Shown here: positions 1-7,188 of the stretch, piece after piece
How the letters are laid out: the number at the start of each line of letters is the position of its first letter
Position numbering within the stretch: position 1 is the first letter of the stretch
Source of the DNA: Conexibacter sp.
GTDB lineage: Bacteria > Actinomycetota > Thermoleophilia > Solirubrobacterales > Solirubrobacteraceae
Direction: 5' to 3'
NCBI GenBank assembly: GCA_025964055.1
Contig: JAOPZP010000053.1
Coordinates: 1-14,893, forward strand
Length of the DNA: 14,893 nucleotides
Notes under the pieces: generated by a model
Told to the model about the DNA's origin: nothing
Database searches by the model: none
Seen by the model: only the letters and a program-made list of their open reading frames with translations
Position numbers and translations under genes: made by a program

Positions 1-1090
1 TGCGCGTGATCGTGTCCTCCAGGCGGGCCTGCTTGCCGCGCCCGACGAACGAGCCGGAGTTGACGTCGATGACCGTCAGCGCCTCGGCGTAGTCGATCAG
101 CAGGTAGCCGCCGGACGGCAGGTCGACGCGCTTGGACATCAGGCCGTCGATGACCTTCTCGACGTCCCACGCCTCGAAGAGCGGCTTGGACTCCTGCCAC
201 AGCTCGACGCGGTCGACGAGCTCCGGCGCGGTCCGGCTGAAGAACGAGACGAGCCGGTGGTGCTGCTGCTCGTCGTCGACGATCGCCTTCTCGAAGTCGG
301 CGCTGAAGATGTCGCGCACGACGCGGACCGAGAGGTCGGCCTCCTGGAAGACGAGGTCGGGCGCGGGCGTCTCGGCCACGCGCTTGTCGAGGACCTCGTG
401 GAGCTTGAACAGGTACTCGAGCTCGCGCTCGAAGTCCTGGCGCGTGGCGCCGTGGGCAGCCGTGCGCACGATGGCGCCGCCGCCGCGCAGGTCGAGGCCG
501 CGGGCCTCCTTGCGCAGGCGCTCGCGCTCCTTGTCGTCGAGGCGCTTGGAGACGCCGATGCCCTCGCCGGTCGGCGTGTACACCATGTAGCGGCCGGCGA
601 TGGTGAGGTCCATCGAGAGGCGCGCGCCCTTGGTCTTCAAGGGGTCCTTGACGACCTGGACCACGACCTCCTGGCCGGGCTTGAGCAGCTCGCCGATCGA
701 CTTGCCCTTGGAGCCGACGCGCCCGCGACGGGCCACCTCGACCCCCGGGATCACGATCTCGTCGACGTGCAGGAAGCCGTTCTTGTCGAGGCCGATGTCG
801 ACGAACGCGGCCTCCAGCCCGGGCAGGACGTTGTCGACCTTGCCCTTGTAGATGTTGCCGACGATGGAGCGGTTGCCGCGGCGCTCGAGGTAGAGCTCCG
901 CGACGCGCCAGCCGTCGTTGGGTGCGGCGGCCTTGTTCTTGGTGGCAGCGGCGGCCGACGAAGCGGAGGCTCCGGGCGGGCGGGTCCGGGTCCGTCCGCG
1001 CTTGGGAGCTGCGGCGGGAGCGCCGGTGGCCTCCAACAGCGCCACGCGGGTCTCCCCGCGGTCCACGCTGACGAGCACTTGCTTTCTCAC
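1..1090 (-). CDS. rng: Ribonuclease E/G family endoribonuclease, N-terminal part (3' end beyond window)
   Basis: Single-strand-specific endoribonuclease of the RNase E/G family, acting in rRNA maturation and mRNA turnover in the cytoplasm. The visible 363 codons contain the family N-terminus (QVLVSVDRGETRVALLE), an S1-like RNA-binding segment (GNIYKGKVDNVLPGLEAAFV, about residues 74-93), GLDKNGFLHVDEI, and the catalytic-site motif VIDVNSG with its metal-binding Asp near residue 342. The second catalytic Asp and the zinc-link CPxC motif would lie past position 1. The GTG start was chosen because family homology begins exactly there; AAGGA lies about 12 nt upstream, a little far. It follows rodA by 25 nt and is probably the last known gene of the mreB operon. 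Odd feature: an Ala/Pro/Arg/Lys-rich insertion at about residues 22-58 splits two N-terminal beta strands. RNase E versus RNase G cannot be decided without the C-terminus. Confidence 0.93.
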   Translation of the reverse strand, partial: MRKQVLVSVDRGETRVALLEATGAPAAAPKRGRTRTRPPGASASSAAAATKNKAAAPNDGWRVAELYLERRGNRSIVGNIYKGKVDNVLPGLEAAFVDIGLDKNGFLHVDEIVIPGVEVARRGRVGSKGKSIGELLKPGQEVVVQVVKDPLKTKGARLSMDLTIAGRYMVYTPTGEGIGVSKRLDDKERERLRKEARGLDLRGGGAIVRTAAHGATRQDFERELEYLFKLHEVLDKRVAETPAPDLVFQEADLSVRVVRDIFSADFEKAIVDDEQQHHRLVSFFSRTAPELVDRVELWQESKPLFEAWDVEKVIDGLMSKRVDLPSGGYLLIDYAEALTVIDVNSGSFVGRGKQARLEDTITR

Positions 1091-1115
1091 GGTATGGATC
1101 AGTCCTTCAAAAAGG

Positions 1116-2321
1116 TCAATGGCCCATGATGCGGCCCTTCATGGCAGCCGACGAACGTCCTTGGACGTAGATCGACTGCAGAAGGCCGATGGCCAAGAGG
1201 GTGGAGATCACCGAGGATCCGCCGTAGCTCATGAGCGGCAGCGGGATGCCGGTGATCGGCATGATCCCGAGGGTCATGCCGACGTTGACGAAGACCTGGA
1301 AGAGCAGCATCGCGACGATGCCGCCGGCGACCAGCGCGCCGAACAGGTCCTTCGCCATGGTCAGGATGCGCAACGCGCGCCAGATCAACAGTGCGTAGAG
1401 CGACAGCACGAGTGCTGCGCCTACGAAGCCCCAGCGCTCACCGACGACGGCGTTGATGAAGTCGGTGTGGTGCTCGGGCAGGAAGTTGAACTGGGTCTGC
1501 GTCGCGTGGGCGCCACGGCCGGTCTTCTGACCGGACCCGATGGCGATGAGCGACTGGTTCTGCTGGTAGCCCGCGTTGCCGGGATCGGCCGACGGGTGCA
1601 GGAATGAGGTGAGGCGCTCCTTCTGATAGCCATGGAGCACCTGGACCCCCGCGGCGGGCGCGGCGACCAGCACGATGCTGATCGCGATCGCGCCCAGCGC
1701 GAACAACGCCAGGAAGTGGCGTGCCGGCGTACCGGCGAAGTAGAGGATGGCGAACGCGATCGCGCCGTAGACCAGGCTGGAGCCCAGGTCCGGCTGCACC
1801 ATCACGAACGCCGCCGGGATCAGCGCGAGCAGCATGATCCGGGCGGTGGTGTCGCGCTCCTGCAGGCGCCGGCCGCGCTCGGCGGCGAAGGCCGCCAGCA
1901 CGATCACGATGAGCACCTTGCCGAGCTCGGACGCCTGGAACTGGAACGGCCCGAGCGGCACCGAGCGCTGCGCGCCCTTGGCGGTCGTGCCGATCAGCTT
2001 GACGGCGAAGATCGACGCCATCAGGAAGCCGAAGACCCACCAGCGCGCGACGCGCAGCCGACTGTAGTCGAGCTTGATCATCGCCAGCGAGATCAGCCCG
2101 CCGACGGCGAAGAAGACGGCCTGGCGCTTGACGTAGTACTGCGGGTCGCCGGCGATGTCGTCGGCGGTCGACGACTTGATCGCCACCAGCGAGCAGGCCG
2201 CCAGGCCGAGGACGCCGAGGACCAGGACGAGGTCGAACGGCAGCGCCATGCCCTGCGGACGGCTCCGCTCGCGCGGCGGCGCGTCGTCGATGTCGCGCAG
2301 GGGCGTGGTGGCGGCGCTCAT
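1116..2321 (-). CDS. rodA: RodA, SEDS-family peptidoglycan glycosyltransferase
   Basis: Polytopic inner-membrane enzyme that polymerises lipid II into glycan strands during cell elongation, working with PBP2. The 401-residue product has about ten hydrophobic segments after a charged 28-residue N-terminus. SEDS motifs are all present: QPDLGSS (176-182), FLPEHHTDFI (280-289) with D287 matching the catalytic Asp of RodA, and the C-terminal NVGMTLGIMPITGIPLPLMS (345-364) followed by YGGSS. The ATG at 2321 overlaps the mrdA stop as ATGA and is preferred over an upstream ATG that would add 16 Arg-rich residues inside mrdA. The length is normal for the family (FtsW is the paralogous alternative), but adjacency to mreBCD and PBP2 makes RodA the clear choice. 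Confidence 0.97.
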   Translation of the reverse strand: MSAATTPLRDIDDAPPRERSRPQGMALPFDLVLVLGVLGLAACSLVAIKSSTADDIAGDPQYYVKRQAVFFAVGGLISLAMIKLDYSRLRVARWWVFGFLMASIFAVKLIGTTAKGAQRSVPLGPFQFQASELGKVLIVIVLAAFAAERGRRLQERDTTARIMLLALIPAAFVMVQPDLGSSLVYGAIAFAILYFAGTPARHFLALFALGAIAISIVLVAAPAAGVQVLHGYQKERLTSFLHPSADPGNAGYQQNQSLIAIGSGQKTGRGAHATQTQFNFLPEHHTDFINAVVGERWGFVGAALVLSLYALLIWRALRILTMAKDLFGALVAGGIVAMLLFQVFVNVGMTLGIMPITGIPLPLMSYGGSSVISTLLAIGLLQSIYVQGRSSAAMKGRIMGH

Positions 2322-4381
2322 CGGTCGTTCGAGCTTCCGCGCACGAGCTTGGGCGTGATGCCGAACCACTTGGAGAGGATCAGGCGGGCGGCCGGCGCGG
2401 CGGCGTCGGCGCCGAAGCCACCGCGCTCGATCGTGCAGACCACGACGATCGGCGTGGCGCTCGGGTTGGTCTTGTCATAGGAGTAGGCGACGTACCACGA
2501 CTGGTCGCCGTTGGGCGGCCGCTCCGCGGTGCCGGTCTTGCCGTAGACCGGGAAGCGGCTGCGGGGCCAGCCGCTGTCGAAGACCTGCTTGGACGTGCCG
2601 CCGCTGGCGTTGGCGGCCCCGTAGAGCCCGTCCATGATCGCCTGGCGCCACTCGGGCTTGATCGTGACCTTGCGCTGGGAGGGGAAGTCCAGGGGCTGCA
2701 CGATCCCGCGGCTGTCCTGGGTCTCCAGGCCGAGGTGCGGCGTCGGGACGCGGCCGCTGTTGATGATCGTCGAGTAGGCGACCGCCATCTGCAGCGGCGT
2801 GGCCTGCAGGCCGCCCTGGCCCACGGCGAAGTTCGTCATGTCGCCCGGGTTCCAGCTCTCGTGGCCCGTGCTCCCGATGCCGCACGAGGCGACCTTGCGC
2901 TTCTTGCGGCAGGCCAGCTCCCACCGGTTGATCTTGCGCACCTGGGCGGGGCTCGGCACCGAGCCGGCGCTCTCGTTGGGCAGGTCGACGCCGGTCCGGC
3001 GCGCGACGCCGAGCTTGTGCGCCCAGCTCTGCAGCGGCAGCCCCGACTTGAGGTACATCTGCTTGCCGAGGTTGTAGAAGTAGACGTCGGAGGAGACGCG
3101 CAGCGCGTCGACCATGTTGATGGTCCCGTTGGCCTTCTTGCCCGTGTTGCACGAGACGTCGATCTGCTTGCGGGCACCGGTCTGGAAGCAGCCGGTGTCG
3201 TTGAAGGTCTGTCCCGGGGTGGTGACCCCGGCCGACAGCGCGGCCAGCGCGGTGATGGGCTTGAAGATCGAGCCGGTCGGATAGGCGCTCTCGTCGGCGC
3301 GGTCGATCAGCGGGTGGTCGGTGCTGGCGTTCAGGAACTTGCTGGCGTAGGCCGCGTTGGTGGAGTAGCGGCCCGGCGCTGCGTCGCGCGGGTCGTAGCT
3401 GGGGCTGGAGCCCATCGCGTAGATCGCGCCGTCGGTCGGGTTGAGCGCCACGAACGCGCCCGGCAGGCCGTGCCCCGCCGTCTTCAGCGCGGTCTCCCCC
3501 GCCGCCTGGATGTCCTGGCGCAGCGTGAGCTTGAGCTGCTGGCCGGCCTTCGGCTGAACCGCCGTCGCGGCCTGGCGCCGCTCCCCGGCGGCGTTGACCT
3601 CGATGCGGTACCGGCCGTCGGTCCCGCGCAGGAACTTGTCGTACTGCGCCTCCAGGCCGGTCTGGCCGACGTCGGTGCCGCCGACGGCCCCGTCGTAGCC
3701 CTTCTTGGCGTCGAGCTGCTTCTGGGTGATCTGCCCCACGGTGCCCAGCAGCTGCGCGGCCATCGTCCTGTTGGGGTACGTGCGGACGTACACCTGCTCG
3801 ACCGTCACGCCGGGGAACCGCTCGTGGCGCTCCTGGATGTAGTCGCGCTGCGCGGCCGGGACGCCGGTCTTGATGCGGATGTTGGCGTAGGGCACCTGGA
3901 CGATGGAGTCCACGACGCGCTGGTTGATCGTCTTGACCCCGAGCTGCAGCACGTTGCCGAGCCGCTGGTAGCGCAGCAGCAGGTCGCCGCTGGCCTGCGG
4001 CACCGGGACCCTGGGTCCCTGCTGGCCCTTCTTGCGGGCCGCGCGCGCGCCGGCCTTCTGCCCGTAGGCGGCGATCTGCACGCGCATGGGCGCCGGGATG
4101 CTGGCGGGGTCCAGCGACACGACGGTCGCCTTCTTGTTGTCGACCATCGGCAGGTTGCTGGCGTCGACGATCTGGCCGCGGGGAGCCGCGATCCGCTCGA
4201 TGCGCACGCGGTTGTCACGGGCCTGGGCCAGGTACTTGTCGCCGTCGAGCACCTGCAGGTACCAGAGCCGGAAGAAGACGATGCCGAACAGGACGAACGC
4301 GAACACGCCCACGCCGGCGACGCGCAGCGCGAGCTGCGGCGTGATCGGCGGGCGCCGGTCGTTGGCGGGGTCGAGCGGCAT
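2318..4381 (-). CDS. mrdA: Penicillin-binding protein 2, peptidoglycan D,D-transpeptidase of the elongasome
   Basis: Class B penicillin-binding protein that cross-links the glycan made by RodA, anchored in the membrane with its catalytic domain outside. The 687 residues comprise a short cytoplasmic tail, one membrane segment (about 20-40), a PBP dimerisation/pedestal domain (about 60-270) and a transpeptidase domain. The active-site motifs are S371-x-x-K374 (TGSIFKP), S430-S-D432 as the SxN variant, and K615-T-G (YGKTGTAE). FAVGQGGLQATPLQMA (518-533) is also typical. The start overlaps the mreD stop by one base (TGATG) and the end overlaps rodA as ATGA, implying translational coupling. Two features are unusual: a basic insert around residues 108-128, and four cysteines (398, 411, 491, 500) in the extracytoplasmic domain that could form disulfides. 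Confidence 0.97.
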   Translation of the reverse strand: MPLDPANDRRPPITPQLALRVAGVGVFAFVLFGIVFFRLWYLQVLDGDKYLAQARDNRVRIERIAAPRGQIVDASNLPMVDNKKATVVSLDPASIPAPMRVQIAAYGQKAGARAARKKGQQGPRVPVPQASGDLLLRYQRLGNVLQLGVKTINQRVVDSIVQVPYANIRIKTGVPAAQRDYIQERHERFPGVTVEQVYVRTYPNRTMAAQLLGTVGQITQKQLDAKKGYDGAVGGTDVGQTGLEAQYDKFLRGTDGRYRIEVNAAGERRQAATAVQPKAGQQLKLTLRQDIQAAGETALKTAGHGLPGAFVALNPTDGAIYAMGSSPSYDPRDAAPGRYSTNAAYASKFLNASTDHPLIDRADESAYPTGSIFKPITALAALSAGVTTPGQTFNDTGCFQTGARKQIDVSCNTGKKANGTINMVDALRVSSDVYFYNLGKQMYLKSGLPLQSWAHKLGVARRTGVDLPNESAGSVPSPAQVRKINRWELACRKKRKVASCGIGSTGHESWNPGDMTNFAVGQGGLQATPLQMAVAYSTIINSGRVPTPHLGLETQDSRGIVQPLDFPSQRKVTIKPEWRQAIMDGLYGAANASGGTSKQVFDSGWPRSRFPVYGKTGTAERPPNGDQSWYVAYSYDKTNPSATPIVVVCTIERGGFGADAAAPAARLILSKWFGITPKLVRGSSNDR

Positions 4382-4950
4382 CAGGCGCGGGTCAGCGGCG
4401 ACAGGCCGCCAGTGGTGTAGGCGCGGCGCCGGCGGCGGCGCGGGTCGTCGGGCAGCGCGGGCGAGAGCCAGCGGCGCACGACCGCGAACACGGGCAGCGC
4501 GATGAGCGCGTTGAGGACGATGGTCGCCAGGATCTGGCGCAGCAGCAGGAAGCTGACCGGCGCGTCGATGCCCAGCATGAAGTTCATGAGGCCGTAGCCG
4601 AACGTCGTGATCGCCGTGGCGGCGGCGCCGACGACCATCGGGATGACGACGGCCTGCGGGTCGCGCAGCTCGCGGAGGCGGCCGGCGCCGTAGCCGGCGG
4701 CGATGAAGACCAGGCTCGTCAGGCCCATGGTCTGCACCAGCGCGGCGTCGACGAGCAGGCCGACGGCGAAGCCGAACGTCGCGCCCGAGAGCGAGCCGCA
4801 GAGCAGCCCGACGGCCGCGACGACCAGCGGCAGCAGGTCGGCGCTGGTGCCGAAGAGCACGATCTGGGAGACCGCGGCGACCTGGACGATCACGATCGCC
4901 ACGCCCAGGATGGCTGCGCGCAGCAGGAGCTGGGGGTGGACGTTGGGCAT
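4381..4950 (-). CDS. mreD: MreD, rod shape-determining membrane protein
   Basis: Small integral membrane component of the elongasome that bridges MreC to the RodA/PBP2 machinery. The 189-residue product has five or six hydrophobic segments spanning most of its length and ends in an Arg-rich cytoplasmic tail (DDPRRRRRRAYTTG, about 168-181). Family-like sequences include the charged loop GAGRLRELRDPQAVVIP after the central hydrophobic stretch. MreD is poorly conserved, so the assignment leans on length, topology and position between mreC and mrdA. The ATG overlaps the mreC stop codon by one base (TGATG), so translation is probably coupled; AAGG lies about 13 nt upstream. Confidence 0.92.
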   Translation of the reverse strand: MPNVHPQLLLRAAILGVAIVIVQVAAVSQIVLFGTSADLLPLVVAAVGLLCGSLSGATFGFAVGLLVDAALVQTMGLTSLVFIAAGYGAGRLRELRDPQAVVIPMVVGAAATAITTFGYGLMNFMLGIDAPVSFLLLRQILATIVLNALIALPVFAVVRRWLSPALPDDPRRRRRRAYTTGGLSPLTRA

Positions 4951-5840
4951 CAGCGGTTGCCGTTGACCTTCTGGGTGAGCACCTGGACGAACTGCACCCG
5001 GCGCAGGTCCACGAAGGGTCGCAGGTGCGGCAGCTGGTTGGCGGCGCCGGCCTCGTCGACGCGCGTCACGCGGCCGATCGGCAGGTCGGGCGGGTAGACG
5101 GACCCGAGGTCGCTGCGCTTGGAGGTGGTGCCGGCGGTGACGACGACGTCGTCCTTGGCGATCGGCTCGTCCTTGGCGACGTAGCGCATGATCAGGTCGC
5201 GCGGGTTGCCCGGGCTGGGCTGGACGAGGCCCGCCGCGCTGCCGCCGGCCGTCCGCGCCGAGACGGCCATCGTGGAGTCGGTGATCAGCCGGACCACCGA
5301 GGCGTTGCCCGTGGCGCTCTCGACCTTGCCGATCAGGCCGCTGTTGGTGTCGCTGCGGCCGTCGGAGGCGATGACCGGCATGTCCTCGTGGATGCCGGAC
5401 GACGTGCCCTTGTCGATCGTGATCTTGACGTACCAGAGCGTCGGCGAGGAGCCGATCGTCCGCGCGGTCACCGGCCCGTAGGGCTGGAGCGACTTCGGCT
5501 GCTTGTCGAGGTTCAGCAGCCCGCGGAACTGGGCGTTGTCGCGGGCGGCCGTCTGGTTGCGGATGGCGTCCTCGCGCCACTTGTCGCGGTCGGCGCGCGT
5601 CTGCTGGAGGTCACCCTTGGCGCTGACGGTGTCGCCGACCCAGCCGAACAGGTCGCGGACGGGCTTGAGGGCGCGGCTGGCGCCCTCCTGGATCGGCGAG
5701 ACGACCTCCAGGATCCCGCGCTGCACGTTGTGCAGCGCGCCGCCGGAGCGCTCGCCGAAGTAGGCCGTGAGCAGGATCAGGGAGCTGACGACCAGCAGCC
5801 CGAGGACTGCTCGCCGACGGCGAACCGTCTTGTCGTACAT
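4950..5840 (-). CDS. mreC: MreC, rod shape-determining protein
   Basis: Bitopic protein whose extracytoplasmic beta-rich domain binds and activates PBP2, coupling it to MreB inside the cell. The 296 residues show a basic N-terminus, one membrane segment (about 11-28), an amphipathic coiled-coil region (about 72-110), then the two beta-barrel MreC core. Recognisable core motifs are WYVKITIDKGTSSGI (136-150), GLIGKVESATGNASVVRLIT (168-187) and DLPIGRVTRV (252-261). The length is normal. The ATG is preceded by a GGAG sequence about 11 nt upstream. It lies 39 nt downstream of mreB and overlaps mreD by one base. Confidence 0.97.
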   Translation of the reverse strand: MYDKTVRRRRAVLGLLVVSSLILLTAYFGERSGGALHNVQRGILEVVSPIQEGASRALKPVRDLFGWVGDTVSAKGDLQQTRADRDKWREDAIRNQTAARDNAQFRGLLNLDKQPKSLQPYGPVTARTIGSSPTLWYVKITIDKGTSSGIHEDMPVIASDGRSDTNSGLIGKVESATGNASVVRLITDSTMAVSARTAGGSAAGLVQPSPGNPRDLIMRYVAKDEPIAKDDVVVTAGTTSKRSDLGSVYPPDLPIGRVTRVDEAGAANQLPHLRPFVDLRRVQFVQVLTQKVNGNR

Positions 5841-5879
5841 GTCGTACGCGACTCCAAAGCTTTGTGTGCAGGCGCAGCG

Positions 5880-6929
5880 CTAACGCGGCCGGCGCCGGCT
5901 CCTCGAATTCTTGTTCGTCCGGTGGATGACTTCGAACTCCTCCAACGACCGTCCCGACCCCACCGCCACGCAGGTCAGCGGGGACTCGGCCAGGTGCGAG
6001 GGCATCTGGGTCTCCTCTCGCAGGCGCTCGTCGAGCCCCTGGAGAAGCGAGCCACCGCCCGCGAGCATGATGCCGCGATCCATGATGTCGGATGCGAGCT
6101 CCGGAGGGGTCCGGTCCAGCGTCTCCTTCACCGCGTCGATGATCTGCGACAGGGGCTCTTCGAGCGCCTGCCGGATCTCCTCGCTGGTGAGGACCACGGT
6201 CTTGGGCAGCCCGGAGACCATGTCACGGCCCCGGATCTCGGCCTGGACCTCTTCCTCCATCGGGTAGGCCGAGCCGATCTCCAGCTTGACCTCCTCGGCG
6301 GTCTGCTGACCGATGAGCAGCTTGTAATCGCGCTTGGCGTAGTTGATGATCGCCTCGTCGAGCTCGTCGCCGCCCACGCGGATCGACTGGGAGACGACGA
6401 TGCCGCCCAGCGAGATCACTGCGACCTCCGACGTGCCGCCGCCGATGTCGACGATCATCGAGCCCGTGGGCTCTCCGACCGGCAGCCCGGCGCCGATGGC
6501 GGCCGCCATGGGCTCCTCGATGAGGTACGCCTGGCGAGCGCCCGCCGATAGGCAGGCCTCCTCCACGGCGCGCTTCTCGACGCCGGTGACCCCCGAGGGG
6601 ACGCACACGACGACGCGAGGATGCGCCCAGCGGTTCTGGTGCACCTTCTGGATGAAGTGGCGCAGCATCTCCTCCGTCACGTCGAAGTCGGCGATGACGC
6701 CGTCCTTCAACGGCCGGATGGCCTGGATCGTCCCGGGCGTGCGACCGAGCATGCGCTTGGCCTCGATGCCCACGGCGTGCACCTCGCCGGTGCGCGAGTC
6801 GATCGCGACGACGGAGGGCTCGCTGAGGACGATGCCGCGCCCACGCACATAGACGAGCGTGTTCGCGGTGCCCAGGTCGACCGCCATGTCGCGGCCACCG
6901 AAGCCGGTGAGGTAGCTGAAGAAGCCCAT
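5880..6929 (-). CDS. mreB: MreB, bacterial actin that organises cell-wall elongation
   Basis: Actin-like ATPase that forms membrane-bound filaments and positions the elongasome. The 349 residues contain the N-terminal membrane-binding segment (MGFFSYLTGFGGRDMAVDLG), phosphate-1 loop DLGTANT (18-24), the catalytic Glu in IEEPMAAAIG (137-146), phosphate-2 loop DIGGGTSE (161-168) and the adenosine motif LAGGGSLL (289-296). The C-terminus carries an extra basic tail (NSRSRRRPR). The ATG at 6929 gives the standard MreB N-terminus, but no Shine-Dalgarno sequence precedes it. An in-frame GTG 33 nt upstream, or the Met at residue 15, are less likely alternatives. As first gene of the operon it is presumably transcribed from the divergent region at 6930-7188. 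Confidence 0.98.
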   Translation of the reverse strand: MGFFSYLTGFGGRDMAVDLGTANTLVYVRGRGIVLSEPSVVAIDSRTGEVHAVGIEAKRMLGRTPGTIQAIRPLKDGVIADFDVTEEMLRHFIQKVHQNRWAHPRVVVCVPSGVTGVEKRAVEEACLSAGARQAYLIEEPMAAAIGAGLPVGEPTGSMIVDIGGGTSEVAVISLGGIVVSQSIRVGGDELDEAIINYAKRDYKLLIGQQTAEEVKLEIGSAYPMEEEVQAEIRGRDMVSGLPKTVVLTSEEIRQALEEPLSQIIDAVKETLDRTPPELASDIMDRGIMLAGGGSLLQGLDERLREETQMPSHLAESPLTCVAVGSGRSLEEFEVIHRTNKNSRSRRRPR

Positions 6930-6963
6930 GCCGGAGGAGCGGACCGCCCGTTTGTCCTGCACT

Positions 6964-6975
6964 GCCCCGCGGGGC
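6964..6975. repeat. 12-bp perfect GC palindrome in the mreB leader
   Basis: GCCCCGCGGGGC is a perfect palindrome centred about 40 nt upstream of the mreB start codon. It lies downstream of the candidate mreB -10 element, so it would be in the 5' untranslated RNA. It could form a short hairpin or be a protein-binding site. In sequence this GC-rich it could also arise by chance. Confidence 0.4.
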
Positions 6976-7047
6976 GGGGCCGACGGACGAGCCGCGATGC
7001 GGAGTGTAGCGGAGGGACGCTCGTGTACCGCATCTGCGACAGCCCTC

Positions 7048-7070
7048 TTGCAGCGCGGAAAATGCTGCAA
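7048..7070. promoter_or_regulatory. Inverted repeat TTGCAGC-N9-GCTGCAA, possible operator
   Basis: Two perfect 7-bp arms (7048-7054 and 7064-7070) flank the AT-richer 9-nt spacer GCGGAAAAT. The site lies about 40 nt upstream of the candidate -10 element for mreB and 118 nt upstream of the plus-strand gene. Its dyad symmetry, 23-bp span and position between divergent genes suit a dimeric regulator. No cognate regulator gene lies in the window, so the role is inferred. Confidence 0.4.
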
Positions 7071-7188
7071 AATCGCGTGCGGGTTCTGGAGACCAGGAGT
7101 GCAGGACGAGTGTCGCCGACGCGAGCGAGGTGTGGCAGGTCGAGCCCTAGGTGGCCGTCCGACCCCGCGCGACACCCGTTCTTCGGGC

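Larger units (their letters stand above)
6930..7188. promoter_or_regulatory. Divergent intergenic region between mreB and the secreted-protein gene
   Basis: These 259 bp separate the divergently transcribed mreB operon and the gene at 7189. They hold no convincing coding sequence. A minus-strand TACACT (7003-7008) is a plausible -10 element for mreB, giving a leader of roughly 65 nt, but I find no good -35 partner at 16-18 nt. Two inverted repeats lie here and are listed separately. For the plus-strand gene no clear promoter or Shine-Dalgarno sequence is visible. A small CCCG-TTCTT-CGGG hairpin (7175-7187) abuts its start codon. Promoter activity somewhere in this stretch is inferred from gene orientation. 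Confidence 0.5.

Noticed and set aside
2735..4420. Long plus-strand open frame opposite mrdA (similar ones oppose mreC/mreB at 5025-6551 and valS at 11759-13894)
   Set aside because: Antisense shadows of strongly supported genes. The translations are low-complexity Arg/Ala/Asp/Val strings without recognisable domains.
5841..5879. Possible promoter between mreB and mreC
   Set aside because: The 39-nt gap shows a GGAG ribosome-binding site but no convincing -35/-10 pair; read-through from mreB is the simpler view.
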